Assembly (NCBI RefSeq): GCF_900143215.1
Contig: NZ_FRDM01000024.1
Coordinates: forward strand, 1 to 62,969
Origin: Geodermatophilus obscurus
Lineage (GTDB): Bacteria > Actinomycetota > Actinomycetes > Mycobacteriales > Geodermatophilaceae
DNA: 62,969 bases
Reading direction: 5' to 3'
The position numbers and the translations under genes were made by a program. Of this stretch, positions 1 through 8,379 are shown in pieces. The first letter of the stretch is position 1, and each line of letters begins with the position of its first letter. The notes under the pieces were generated by a model. It was not told the origin of the DNA. It made no database searches and saw only the letters and a list, made by a program, of their open reading frames with translations.

Positions 1-241
1 GCACGAGTACCTCCAGCGTCGTGGGGCGCCAGCCCAGCGGCTCGTGCGCCAGCCGTCGCAGGACGGTGTCGCGCGGTGTGCCCTCGCAGCCGCAGCGCCG
101 GCACCACTGGTCGGGTTCCACGACACGGCACGCCAGCACCGCACGATCGGGCTCGAGCCGCTGCCCGAGCACCTCCAGGCCGAGCTCGTCCAGGCGGCAG
201 AACGTGGTCAGGTCGGGGCGAGCGAAGGTAGCGTCAGGCAC
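1..241 (-). CDS. ISL3 family transposase, N-terminal fragment
   Basis: This is the first 80 or so residues of a DDE-type ISL3 transposase, running off the left edge of the window. The visible part has the N-terminal zinc-binding pattern WCRRCGC, preceded by LGLEVLGQRLEPDRAVLAC and followed by PRDTVLRRLAHEPLGWRPT, which I recognise from actinobacterial ISL3 transposases. The catalytic domain is not in view. A GTG at 241 (reading V-P-D-A-T-F) is the best start; the frame also stays open further upstream. No frameshift is visible in this part, so the element may be intact. Confidence 0.8.
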   Translation of the reverse strand, partial: MPDATFARPDLTTFCRLDELGLEVLGQRLEPDRAVLACRVVEPDQWCRRCGCEGTPRDTVLRRLAHEPLGWRPTTLEVLV

Positions 242-351
242 GTCGAGGTCTTCCGGATGGGCAGTGTGAGAACTTCCATCCTCGGGAGGCCTCGACGTCT
301 ATCCCAGGACCGACGCGCCAGCCCGATCTACACCCTCAACTGCGAAGAGCC
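1..351 (-). mobile_element. Partial ISL3-family insertion sequence (one end)
   Basis: The block contains the N-terminal part of an ISL3-type transposase read leftward and ends at 351 with a terminal repeat that reads GGCTCTTCGCAGTTG on the minus strand. ISL3 elements are known for ends starting GGCTCTT, so transposase and end agree. The other end lies outside the window. Bases 352-359 (tgaaaacc) would be the 8-bp target duplication typical of this family; this cannot be confirmed without the far end. Confidence 0.8.
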
Positions 352-366
352 TGAAAACCTCCCCCT

Positions 367-597
367 TCAACGATCTCCGATTGCTTCGCTCGCGGCCGAG
401 ATGCCGCGAGCGCGCTCACGAACGCCGGTCGAATCAGGCTCAAGGCCGGAGCTGCGGATCGCCTGCTACAGGGCTGCGACGACCTCCTGCTCTGCCCGAC
501 CGGCGAACGCCCGCTCGACCTCCTTGAGGGCACGGTCGTGGTACTCCATGGCGCTGCCGCGCGGCTGTCGACCGGGGTCACCGTGGAAGGTCGTCAT
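367..597 (-). pseudogene. Small helical protein gene interrupted by an in-frame TAG
   Basis: From the ATG at 597 the frame reads MTTFHGDPGRQPRGSAMEYH and continues to an amber codon at 466-468, giving 43 residues. The same frame then stays open for 32 more codons (QAIRSSGLEPDSTGVRERAR and on) to a TGA at 367-369. The part after the stop keeps a plausible helical composition, though its third-position GC is lower than that before the stop. I infer an ancestral gene of about 76 residues broken by one nonsense change. The first 43 codons may still be made. Function unknown. It lies between the IS end and tRNA-Gly, where decay is expected. Confidence 0.4.
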
Positions 598-813
598 GCC
601 TCGACGCTACGGCCTCGACCTGGCCGGGGAACGGCGACGCCCCGTGAAGATCTGCCCGGCGGGAACGCGTGACCGATGTTGGTCACGGCGAGCGGCACGC
701 ATCTCCGCATGAGGGCCTCACCTGCGCATAGAGACCTCTTGGCGTGACCTATCCATGACCTACGCGGCGGAAAACAGAGGGTCGCAGGGGGCTGGAACGG
801 GCCGTTCAGACGA

Positions 814-836
814 TCCTCCGGTACTCCTCCGGAGGA
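814..836 (-). terminator. Hairpin downstream of tRNA-Gly
   Basis: TCCTCCGG (814-821) pairs with CCGGAGGA (829-836) around a 7-nt loop. It lies about 35 nt beyond the 3' end of the leftward tRNA. No U-tract is visible, as is usual in such GC-rich genomes. A role in termination is inferred from position. The rest of 598-870 shows no convincing gene. Confidence 0.4.
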
Positions 837-870
837 CCCAACAGCAGCCCTGACCTGCAGCTTTACGCGG

Positions 871-941
871 AGCGGGTGACGAGAATCGAACTCGCACTGT
901 CAGCTTGGGAAGCTGATGTTCTGCCATTGAACTACACCCGC
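871..941 (-). tRNA. tRNA-Gly (anticodon CCC)
   Basis: On the minus strand a cloverleaf can be drawn: acceptor GCGGGTG pairs with CACCCGC, the anticodon arm is TCAGC-TTCCCAA-GCTGA, and the T arm contains GTTCGATTC. The anticodon CCC reads GGG glycine codons. Length is 71 nt. CCA is not encoded: the three bases after the discriminator read CCG. Confidence 0.95.
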
Positions 942-957
942 GGAGTGCGACCCGAGC

Positions 958-3732
958 TTACCGGAGCGCCCCGTCGGAGGGGAGCGGGGGGCCGCCCGCG
1001 CGGATGACGACGGTGGTGCCGGCCGGGCTCGGCGTCGCCGTGACGTCCCCGACCGCGCTCATCAGCATCGAGCCCCGGCCGCGGTCCATGCTCGGCACCC
1101 GCTCCCGCCACCGGCCGTGGTCGCGGACGGCGACCTCCACCCGGACGCCGGCGACCTCGACCCCGACGTCGATCACCGGCTCGGCGGGGTCCTGGGCGTG
1201 CTCGATGGCGTTCGTGGCCGCCTCGCACGCCGCCAGGACCAGGTCGTAGGCGAGGTCCTCGTCCAGGCGGGCCTCGGCGAACAGGGTCCGCAGCCGCCGG
1301 CGCAACGCCGGAACGGACGACGTGGTGGCCGGGAAGCGCCAGTGCCGGCGGAGGGCGGCCTTCGCGGGGGCTCCGGAGCCCCGCCGCGCGGCCTGGTCCC
1401 CGGCGGCAGGTGCAGCCACCGGTGGGGTCATCGGCGGGCGCGGGCGGGGCGGCACCGAGGGCGGTCCGCCCCCGTCGGCCGCAGCCGCGCCGGACGGGAC
1501 AGCCGCGCCGGACGGGACAGCCGCGCCGGCCGGGAGCTCCGCGCCGCGGTCGGCGGGGCGGGCACCGGTCGCGCGCCCGGCGGCGCGCTCGACGACGGCG
1601 CGCAGCCGTCCGATCAGTTCGGCGGACTCGAACGGCTTGGCCAGGTAGTCGTCCACCCCGGCGTCGAACCCCTCCACGGCGGCCTCCTGGCCGGCGCGGG
1701 CGGTGAGCATGACCACCGGGACGTCGCGCAGGGCGGGATCGGCCCGCAGGGCGCGCAGCAGGTCGAAGCCGTCCAGCCCGGGCATCATCACGTCGGTCAC
1801 GACGACGTCGGGCCGCGCGGCCCGCACCGCGTCGAGTGCCTCCTGGCCGTTGGTCGCCGTCCGGACGGTCCAGATCGGTGCCAGCAGCCGCGTCAGGTAG
1901 GCGCGCATGTCGGCGTTGTCGTCCACGACCAGGACGCTGGTGCCCGGGGTGCTGGCCGGCGTCCGCGGGGCCGCGCCGTCCGTGACGTCGTCCCACGGGG
2001 TCACCACGCCGCCGCGCGAGGAGGTCGAGGGGGCGGCCGGCGGGCCCGCCGGGGCGTCGGGTTCCCCGAGGGGGAGCCGGACCGTGAAGGTGCTGCCGGC
2101 GCCGGGCTCGCTGGTGGCCCCCACCTCGCCGCCGTGCAGGGCGACCAGCTCGCGCACGAGGGCCAGGCCCAGCCCGCTGCCCTCCCGGCTGCGCGCGGCG
2201 GTTCCGACGCCGCGGTGGAACCGTTCGAACAGGCGTGGCAGCTCGGCGGCGGGGATCCCGACCCCGGTGTCGGACACCTGCAGCACCAGGTCGTCGCCGT
2301 CGGTCCGCAGGACGACGTCGATGCCGCCGACGAAGGTGTACTTGACCGCGTTGGCGACCAGGTTGAGGACGACCTTCTCCCACATCCGCGGGTCGACGTA
2401 CGCCGGCCGGCCCAGCGGCGGGCAGTCGACGGTGAGCCGCAGGCCGGCGCGCTCGGCTGCGGCCCGCAGCACCCCGGCCAGCTCGGCGGTGTAGGCGGCC
2501 ACGTCGGTCTCCACCCGCACCGCCGACGCCCGGCCGGCCTCGATGCTCACGAACTCCAGCAGGTCGTTGACCAGCCGCTGCAGGCGCTGCCCGTTGCGCA
2601 GCGCCAGGGTGAGCGACTCGCGGACGCCCCCCGGCAGCGCCGGCCCGTGCTCGGCGAGCGTGTCGGCGATCGGCCCGAGCAGCAGGGTGAGCGGGGTGCG
2701 CAGCTCGTGGCTGACGTTGGCGAAGAACGCCGTCTTGGCCTGGTCCAGCTCGACCAGCGCCTCGGCCCGGGCGCGCTCCTCGGCGTAGGCACGCGCGTTG
2801 CGGACCGCGGCGGTGAACTGGCCGGTCAGCAGCTCGTGGAAGGAGCGGTGCTCCCCGTCCAGCGCTCGGTTGGGGTTCAGGCCGACGACCAGCGCCCCCA
2901 CGCCGTCGCCGTCCGGGTCGCCCAGGGGCAGCACGGCGGCCTCGGTGACCGGGTCGCCGAACGGCCCGCCGGGAACGCCCAGGGCGCTCACCGCCGGGGG
3001 CAGCAGCTCGCCGGGCGTGGCGGCCACCTCCGGGAGCAGCGCGGGGTCGCAGCCGACCGTGGCGGTGCGGCGCAGCCCGGTGCCGGGGGTGTCGAGGTAG
3101 ACGGCGGCGAACGGCACGTCGAGGGGGTGACCGGCCAGCGCGGCGGTCATCGCCGTCACCGTGGCCGTCTCGTCGGCCAGCTCACCGGTCGAGGTCGCGA
3201 CGTCGTGCAGGAGCCGCTGCCGGCGCTCGGCCAGCACCTGCCGCGTGACCTCGGTGCAGACCGCGTGCATGCCCGCGACCCGGCCGTCGTCTCCGTAGGC
3301 GGGGGCGTGGGAGACGGTGAAGTAGGTCTCCTCGCGGTAGCCGGCGCGCTCGAGGAGCAGCAGCAACTGCGGGATCCAGGAGGCCTCGCGGGCGGCCATG
3401 GCGTGCTCCACCGGCTCCTGCAGTGCCGCCCAGCCCTCGGCCAGGGTTCCCCGGAGGTCGTCACCGATGGCGCCGGGGTGCTTGGTGCCGATCAGCGTCG
3501 CGTACGCGTCGTTGTAGAACTGGGTGTAGCCGGGCCCCCAGGCCAGGATCATCGGGAACCGCGACACCAGCACGGTGCGCACCGCGTGCCGCAGGCTGGC
3601 CGGCCAGCCCCCGACCGGCCCCACCGGCGTGGCGGCCCAGTCGAAGGCGGCCATCAGCCGGCCGTTCTCGCCGCCGTCGCGGAAGAGCTCGTCGTCCCCC
3701 GGGGCGGGGGACGGGGAGGGCCCTGCGCTCAC
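958..3732 (-). CDS. Hybrid sensor histidine kinase/response regulator with C-terminal RsbW-like ATPase
   Basis: This 924-residue protein has no transmembrane segment and is probably a cytoplasmic sensor. A PAS-like domain (about 25-165) is followed by a GAF-like region (about 170-315). The HisKA domain carries the phospho-acceptor H342 in SHELRTP, and the HATPase domain has the N box near 461 (NAVKYT) and DTGVGIP near 488-494. A receiver domain (about 598-712) has the acidic pair DD near 604, acceptor D647 in VVTDVMMPG and K699. The last 120 residues form a second, RsbW/anti-sigma-type ATPase domain (EAATNAIEHA, then DHGRW). The linker before it has a PSGAAV tandem repeat. Start is GTG at 3732 behind a G-rich ribosome site. 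The output is probably sigma-factor or phosphatase partner switching; partners are not in the window. Confidence 0.9.
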   Translation of the reverse strand: MSAGPSPSPAPGDDELFRDGGENGRLMAAFDWAATPVGPVGGWPASLRHAVRTVLVSRFPMILAWGPGYTQFYNDAYATLIGTKHPGAIGDDLRGTLAEGWAALQEPVEHAMAAREASWIPQLLLLLERAGYREETYFTVSHAPAYGDDGRVAGMHAVCTEVTRQVLAERRQRLLHDVATSTGELADETATVTAMTAALAGHPLDVPFAAVYLDTPGTGLRRTATVGCDPALLPEVAATPGELLPPAVSALGVPGGPFGDPVTEAAVLPLGDPDGDGVGALVVGLNPNRALDGEHRSFHELLTGQFTAAVRNARAYAEERARAEALVELDQAKTAFFANVSHELRTPLTLLLGPIADTLAEHGPALPGGVRESLTLALRNGQRLQRLVNDLLEFVSIEAGRASAVRVETDVAAYTAELAGVLRAAAERAGLRLTVDCPPLGRPAYVDPRMWEKVVLNLVANAVKYTFVGGIDVVLRTDGDDLVLQVSDTGVGIPAAELPRLFERFHRGVGTAARSREGSGLGLALVRELVALHGGEVGATSEPGAGSTFTVRLPLGEPDAPAGPPAAPSTSSRGGVVTPWDDVTDGAAPRTPASTPGTSVLVVDDNADMRAYLTRLLAPIWTVRTATNGQEALDAVRAARPDVVVTDVMMPGLDGFDLLRALRADPALRDVPVVMLTARAGQEAAVEGFDAGVDDYLAKPFESAELIGRLRAVVERAAGRATGARPADRGAELPAGAAVPSGAAVPSGAAAADGGGPPSVPPRPRPPMTPPVAAPAAGDQAARRGSGAPAKAALRRHWRFPATTSSVPALRRRLRTLFAEARLDEDLAYDLVLAACEAATNAIEHAQDPAEPVIDVGVEVAGVRVEVAVRDHGRWRERVPSMDRGRGSMLMSAVGDVTATPSPAGTTVVIRAGGPPLPSDGALR
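1483..1536. repeat. 18-bp tandem repeat inside the kinase gene
   Basis: The unit agccgcgccggacgggac occurs twice exactly and a third time in part. It encodes the PSGAAV-type repeats in the linker between the receiver and the C-terminal ATPase domain, so it changes linker length in whole codons. Confidence 0.8.
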
Positions 3733-3796
3733 GTGCGGCCCCCTTCCGCGTGCTGCTCCCCGGCCCTCCCGACGCGGCCCGAACGGTACCCCGGTG

Positions 3797-4762
3797 TCAG
3801 CGGCGCATCGCCGCCAGGAAGCCGGTCGCCTCCGAGCGCAGCCGTTCGGCCAGCTGGGACAGGCCGGTGACGTCGTGGCCGCCGGGCCCGAGCGACGCCG
3901 AGCCGTCGACCGCGGCGGCGATCCCGTCCACGACGCCGTTCATCTCGGTGACCGTCGTCCCGACCCGGGTCATGACGGCGGCGACCTCCTCGCAGGCCGC
4001 CCGGACCTGCTCGACCTGGGCGGTCACCCGCTCGGTCGCCCGGCCGGTCTGGTCGGCGAGGTCCTTGACCTCGGAGGCCACGACGGCGAAGCCCTTGCCG
4101 GCCTCGCCGGCCCGGGCCGCCTCGATGGTCGCGTTCAGGGCCAGCAGGCGCGTCTGGGCGGCCACGGAGTCGATCAGCGCGATGACGTCGCGGATCTCGG
4201 TAGCCGACCGCGTGAGCGCGGTCATCGTCTCCTGGGCGGTCTCCGCCTGGGCGCTCGCGGCCGACGCCGCGCTGGCCAGCCCCGAGGCCGAGGCGCTCAT
4301 CTCCGTCGAGGCGGTGGCCACCTGCTCGGAGGTGGAGAGGACGACGGTCTCGAACTCGTCGGCCAGTCGCAGTCGGGCGCTGGTGGCCTCGGTGACCCGG
4401 CCCGCGGTGGCCTGCATGGCGTCGCGGGCGGCGTTGATGTCGGCAGCCCCCTTCCGGTAGCCGCCGGCCAGTCCGGCGAGCAGCACCGAGCGGTGGAAGC
4501 GGCCGCCCGCCGCCGAGGTCAGCACGGCCGAGGCCTCGCGCACGAACGCGTCGGAGACGTCGAGCACGCGGTTGACGCCGTCGTTGAGCGCCTGCAGCTC
4601 CGGCACGCTCCCCACGCCCGGCGCCGGGCGGCTGCGGGCCTCCATGTCGCCGCGGGCCGCGGCCCGGCAGGTCTCGGTCAGCTGCCGGACGAACGCGCGG
4701 TACACCGCCAGCTCATCGGCGTCGCTGCGCCGTCCGGCGTCGGGTCGCCTGCGGATGCCCAC
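3797..4762 (-). CDS. Soluble methyl-accepting chemotaxis protein (signalling half of a split Aer-type receptor)
   Basis: The 321-residue protein is almost entirely helical and contains the conserved receptor hairpin motif: [18 protein letters not shown] followed by [18 protein letters not shown], the region that contacts CheA and CheW. There is no transmembrane helix and no HAMP domain, so it should work in the cytoplasm. I chose GTG at 4762 because GAGGAG lies 7 nt upstream; a GTG at 4777 inside the preceding gene is also possible. The PAS gene ends 1-2 nt before this start, so the two are surely co-translated and probably form one receptor. No che genes are in the window. Confidence 0.85.
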   Translation of the reverse strand: MGIRRRPDAGRRSDADELAVYRAFVRQLTETCRAAARGDMEARSRPAPGVGSVPELQALNDGVNRVLDVSDAFVREASAVLTSAAGGRFHRSVLLAGLAGGYRKGAADINAARDAMQATAGRVTEATSARLRLADEFETVVLSTSEQVATASTEMSASASGLASAASAASAQAETAQETMTALTRSATEIRDVIALIDSVAAQTRLLALNATIEAARAGEAGKGFAVVASEVKDLADQTGRATERVTAQVEQVRAACEEVAAVMTRVGTTVTEMNGVVDGIAAAVDGSASLGPGGHDVTGLSQLAERLRSEATGFLAAMRR

Positions 4763-4763
4763 G

Positions 4764-5381
4764 TCAGCGCTCCTCACGGTTGATGACCGACCAGACGAAC
4801 TCCTCGTAGGACTCCGCCTGCGCGGCGACCAGCTCGTCGAGCAGCCGGGAGGAGGCGGTGACGGCGGCCTTGGCCGTCGGGTGCCGCCGCTCCTCGGCCA
4901 GCAGCTGCTCGTAGAGCGGGACGACCGTGCGGATCGCGCCCGGGGAGGGGCGGCGCCGGTTCGAGTGGTAGCCGACGATCCCGCCGTCGGGTCCGTACGA
5001 CGGCGTGACGTGGGCGAGCACCCAGTAGTGCGCGCCGTCGGAGGCCAGGTTGTTGATGTAGGCGAACAGCTCGCGGCCCTCCGAGAGGGTCTGCCACAGC
5101 AACGCGAAGACGGCGCGGGGCATCTCGGGGTGCCGGATCAGGTTGTGCGGCCGGCCGATCACCTCGTCCAGCTCGTAGCGGCTCACCCGCAGGAAGACGT
5201 CGTTGGCGTAGGTGATGACGCCGCGGAGGTCGGTCTTGGAGACGATCAGCTCGTCGGGCGCGAAGGTGCGCGCCTCCCCGGTGGGGCGGGGGCCACGGCC
5301 GACCTCCCGTGCCGCCGGTCGCGCCTGGATCTCCGGCAAGGGTCCTCCCACGGGTCTGGACGCAGTCGTCCTCTCCGTCAT
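4764..5381 (-). CDS. PAS domain protein, Aer-type sensory half
   Basis: The 205-residue product has one PAS domain (about 40-140) with the signature of Aer redox receptors: [19 protein letters not shown], then [11 protein letters not shown] and a later YYWV-like [10 protein letters not shown]. In Aer this domain binds FAD and senses the redox state or oxygen. The last 60 residues are helical and probably couple to the neighbouring methyl-accepting protein, whose gene starts immediately downstream. In most bacteria these two parts are one polypeptide, so a two-chain receptor is inferred. Start is ATG at 5381; no signal peptide. Confidence 0.85.
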   Translation of the reverse strand: MTERTTASRPVGGPLPEIQARPAAREVGRGPRPTGEARTFAPDELIVSKTDLRGVITYANDVFLRVSRYELDEVIGRPHNLIRHPEMPRAVFALLWQTLSEGRELFAYINNLASDGAHYWVLAHVTPSYGPDGGIVGYHSNRRRPSPGAIRTVVPLYEQLLAEERRHPTAKAAVTASSRLLDELVAAQAESYEEFVWSVINREER

Positions 5382-5430
5382 CGGCAGGACGGCCGGGCGA
5401 TCCAGTCGGGCCCGTCGCTGCGGGGAACGA

Positions 5431-5470
5431 CCGGGCCACCGGCCGGACGGGTGTCCGGCCGGTGGCCCGG
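5431..5470 (-). terminator. Terminator hairpin of the subtilisin gene
   Basis: Perfect 18-bp arms (5431-5448 and 5453-5470) around a GGGT loop lie 17 nt past the stop of the leftward subtilisin gene. This is a very stable GC hairpin. Confidence 0.75.
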
Positions 5471-5486
5471 TGGGAACGCCCGCGCG

Positions 5487-8225
5487 TCAGACGCGGATCC
5501 CGCGGCAGGACACCGAGCAGTCGGTCGACCAGACCGTCCGCAATCCGGCGAAGACCGCGCTCCGGACGAGCCGCAGTCCGCCGGCGCCGGTGCGCACGTC
5601 GGACGAGGAGCCGCCGCCGGCGCCCGCGGAGCCGTCGGTGCCGCTGCCGGCACCGCCACCGGTGCCGGGCGCGCCGCCACCCGTGCCGGACCCGCCACCG
5701 GAGCCGCCCGGCGTGCTGCTGCCGGGTGCCGTGCCGCCGGGGGAGGCGGTGTAGGTCAGCGCCGCGGTCAGCACCGAGTACCGGCCGTCCGGGGCGAAGA
5801 CGTGCACGTCGTACACGCCCGCGGCCCGGGCGGGCACCCGGACGACGACCTCGGTCGGCGACGAGCGGACCACGGTCGCCGCCGCGCTGTCCCCGATGCG
5901 GACCCGCGGGTTCGCCGGCAGGGCCGCGCCGGTGATGGTCACCAGGGTGCCGCCCGCCGTGCCGACCCGGGCCGGGCTCAGCGAGGTGATCCCGAACGGG
6001 CCGACCGACGGGTAGACGTGCTGGCCGCCGGGGGTCGGGCTGCCGGAGCCACCCGGGCTCCCGGACCCGCTGGGAGTGTCCGGGGACGTCGGCGTCCGGG
6101 TGCCCGAGGGCGCGTCCGGGACGACGGGCGTCGTGCGGCCGGACGGCGCGTCCGGGCTGCCGGAGCCGCCGCCGGCGCCGCCCGACCCCGGGCCGGCCGG
6201 ACCCGACCCACCGGACCCGCTGCCGCCGGAGCCACTGGCCCCGCTGCCGCCGGAGCCGCTGCCGTCGGAGCCGCCGTCCCCCGACCCGGCACCGCCCGAT
6301 CCGGAGCCGCCGGTCCCCGAGCCGTCCGGGCCACTGCCGCCGGAGGCGGACCGGTCCGTCCCGCCGGTCCCGGAGCTCCCCGGGTCCGAGCCGCCCGAGC
6401 CCGAGCCACCCGAGCCGGAGCTCCCCGAGCCGGAGCCGGATGAGCCGGGGCCGGGCGAACCCGACGGGCCGCTGCCCGGGGCGTTCCCGCTCCCGCCCGG
6501 CGCGGGAGCCACCGTCGTCCCGACGACCAGGGGGGCGGCGAAGGTGCGCCCGACGGCCGTGCCGTCGCGGTCGAGCTGGACGGTGAGCACGTAGCGGCCG
6601 TCGCCGAGCTCCACGGAGGGGGCGAGGGCGAGATCGGCCGGGCCGGCCGCGCGGCCGAGCGGGAAGCGCGCCGTCCCGGTGTCGTCGGTCGCCAGCGTGG
6701 TGCCGCCGACGGTGAGCGCCGCGCCGGACACGGCCCAGACCTCGCCCTCGTGCTCCATGCCCAGGCCCAGCGTGACGCCGTAGTCGCCGGCCACGGCCGG
6801 GCCGGCCGCGGCGACGCCGGGGGAGACCACCCCGGCGGGGGCCGACATCGAGGTGAACGTGTAGGAGACGGTGTCCCCGGCGCGGGCCGGCAGGCGGCTC
6901 AGCGAGAGCCGGCCACCGGTGACCGACGTCCCCGCGAAGCCGGCGACCGGGTCCACGTCCTCGAGCAGGGCCTGGCGCAGCTGCTGTGGCGTCGCGGCCG
7001 GCATCGCCTGCCGGTAGAGCGCCACCGCGCCGGCGACCTGCGGGGAGGCGATCGACGTCCCGTTGATCAGCCGGTAGCCGCCGTCGTTCCAGGTGGTGAA
7101 GACGATCGTGCCCGGAGCGTGGAGGTCGACCGAGCGGGCGCCCCACGCGGAGAAGTCGCTGCGGGTGTCCGACGCCGTCGAGGAGCCGACCGTCACGACG
7201 TTGGCCTCGGTCAGGCTGGCCGGGTAGAGCGGGGCGGCGTCCCGGTCGCGGGCGTCGTTGCCGGCCGCGACGACGACCACCACGCCCTTGCTCGCGGCGT
7301 AGGCGACCGCCGAGCGCAGGTTGTCCAGCGCCCAGCCACCGGCCGGGCCGCCCCACGAGGCGTTGACGACGTCGGCGCCGTGGTCGGCCGCGTAGCGGAT
7401 CGCCTCGGCGCCCAGGGTCAGGTCGACCGACCCGCCGCTGCCGATGACCAGCGGCATGATCGTCACGCCGGGGGCCACGCCCGCGGTGCCCAGGCCGTTG
7501 CCGGCGCGGGCGCCGACGGCACCGGCGACGCTCGCGCCGTGGGTGCCGCCCGCCCCGTTGTCGACGTCGGCGCTGTTGGTCGTGAAGTTCCAGCCGTGGC
7601 AGTCGCCGGCCATGCCGTTGCCGTCGCGGTCGGTGGGGCCGCACGGCTCGGCCGGGTTGGTCCACAGCGCGCCGGCCAGGTCGGGGTGGTCGGAGTCGTA
7701 GCCGGTGTCGACGACGGCGACGACCACGCCCTCGCCCGTGCCGGCCTCCCAGCCGGTGGTGACGTCGTCGTCCGCGTCGACCCGCGCCGGCTGGTTGTAG
7801 GCGTTGGTGCCGGTGTTCTCCAGGTTCCAGCCGTACTGCGGCCAGTAGGGGTCGGCGACCGTGCCGGCGGCCACGGGCACCGCCGGTGAGTACTCGGCGT
7901 CGGCGACACCGGGCAGCGCCTCCAGGTCGTGCGGCGCGAGACCCTCGGTCGCCACCAGGGCGCGGTCGGCCCCGACCGGCTGGGCGTTGACGACGCCGTC
8001 GGCGAGGGCGACCGCCTGGGCCAGGTCGGCCGGCGCGACACCCTCGTCGGCGGTGAGCACGTAGCGGGTCAGCCCGTCGCCGGGGCCGAAGTCGGAGACC
8101 AGCGGCACGGCGGGGGAGGCGAGAGCGCTGTAGGCCGCGGCGCCGGCGTAGCCGGCGACCGAGGCGGAGACGAGCACGACCGCCAGGGCGCCGCGACGCA
8201 GCGGGGCTCCTCGGGACTGGGACAC
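5487..8225 (-). CDS. Secreted/anchored subtilisin-like (S8) serine protease with IPT/TIG domain
   Basis: With the GTG at 8225 the product is 912 residues. Residues 11-37 form a hydrophobic signal or anchor helix. The S8 domain follows, with catalytic D173 ([13 protein letters not shown]), H229 ([12 protein letters not shown]), oxyanion N323 (AAGND) and S391 ([12 protein letters not shown]). A beta-rich region is followed by a long Gly/Ser/Pro linker, an IPT/TIG immunoglobulin-like domain (starts near [20 protein letters not shown]) and a second Gly/Ser stretch. The tail has two cysteines (STDCSVSC). The frame is open beyond 8225, but that would run into dcd, and GGAGGG lies just before this GTG. 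Likely an extracellular or cell-wall protease; substrate unknown. Confidence 0.85.
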   Translation of the reverse strand: MSQSRGAPLRRGALAVVLVSASVAGYAGAAAYSALASPAVPLVSDFGPGDGLTRYVLTADEGVAPADLAQAVALADGVVNAQPVGADRALVATEGLAPHDLEALPGVADAEYSPAVPVAAGTVADPYWPQYGWNLENTGTNAYNQPARVDADDDVTTGWEAGTGEGVVVAVVDTGYDSDHPDLAGALWTNPAEPCGPTDRDGNGMAGDCHGWNFTTNSADVDNGAGGTHGASVAGAVGARAGNGLGTAGVAPGVTIMPLVIGSGGSVDLTLGAEAIRYAADHGADVVNASWGGPAGGWALDNLRSAVAYAASKGVVVVVAAGNDARDRDAAPLYPASLTEANVVTVGSSTASDTRSDFSAWGARSVDLHAPGTIVFTTWNDGGYRLINGTSIASPQVAGAVALYRQAMPAATPQQLRQALLEDVDPVAGFAGTSVTGGRLSLSRLPARAGDTVSYTFTSMSAPAGVVSPGVAAAGPAVAGDYGVTLGLGMEHEGEVWAVSGAALTVGGTTLATDDTGTARFPLGRAAGPADLALAPSVELGDGRYVLTVQLDRDGTAVGRTFAAPLVVGTTVAPAPGGSGNAPGSGPSGSPGPGSSGSGSGSSGSGGSGSGGSDPGSSGTGGTDRSASGGSGPDGSGTGGSGSGGAGSGDGGSDGSGSGGSGASGSGGSGSGGSGPAGPGSGGAGGGSGSPDAPSGRTTPVVPDAPSGTRTPTSPDTPSGSGSPGGSGSPTPGGQHVYPSVGPFGITSLSPARVGTAGGTLVTITGAALPANPRVRIGDSAAATVVRSSPTEVVVRVPARAAGVYDVHVFAPDGRYSVLTAALTYTASPGGTAPGSSTPGGSGGGSGTGGGAPGTGGGAGSGTDGSAGAGGGSSSDVRTGAGGLRLVRSAVFAGLRTVWSTDCSVSCRGIRV

Positions 8226-8366
8226 GGACCCTCCACTCCACCGGGACCGCGGCCCCGGGTCAGAGCCGGCCCAGAAGGGAGCCGGCGGGAGGGGATCGGC
8301 GTCCGGGTGCGCCGGGTTGAGGGCTCGCCGGCCGGGTTCGCCCGGAGTGGTGAGCGGAGGCGTCCC

Positions 8367-8372
8367 TAGACT
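8367..8372 (+). promoter_or_regulatory. -10 box of dcd (leaderless)
   Basis: TAGACT ends 7 nt before the ATG of dcd at 8380 and fits TAnnnT. Transcription would start at or next to the ATG, giving a leaderless mRNA; no ribosome site is visible. Confidence 0.55.
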
Positions 8373-8379
8373 CCGCCGC

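Noticed and set aside
5600..6500. CRISPR-like or satellite array
   Set aside because: The repetition encodes the Gly/Ser linker of the protease in frame; units are short and irregular, with no spacers.
4774..8241. An open frame of 1155 codons on the minus strand across the PAS and protease genes
   Set aside because: It runs in a second frame of the same strand through the real genes and is extremely Arg/Pro/Gly-rich, the usual shadow in very GC-rich DNA.
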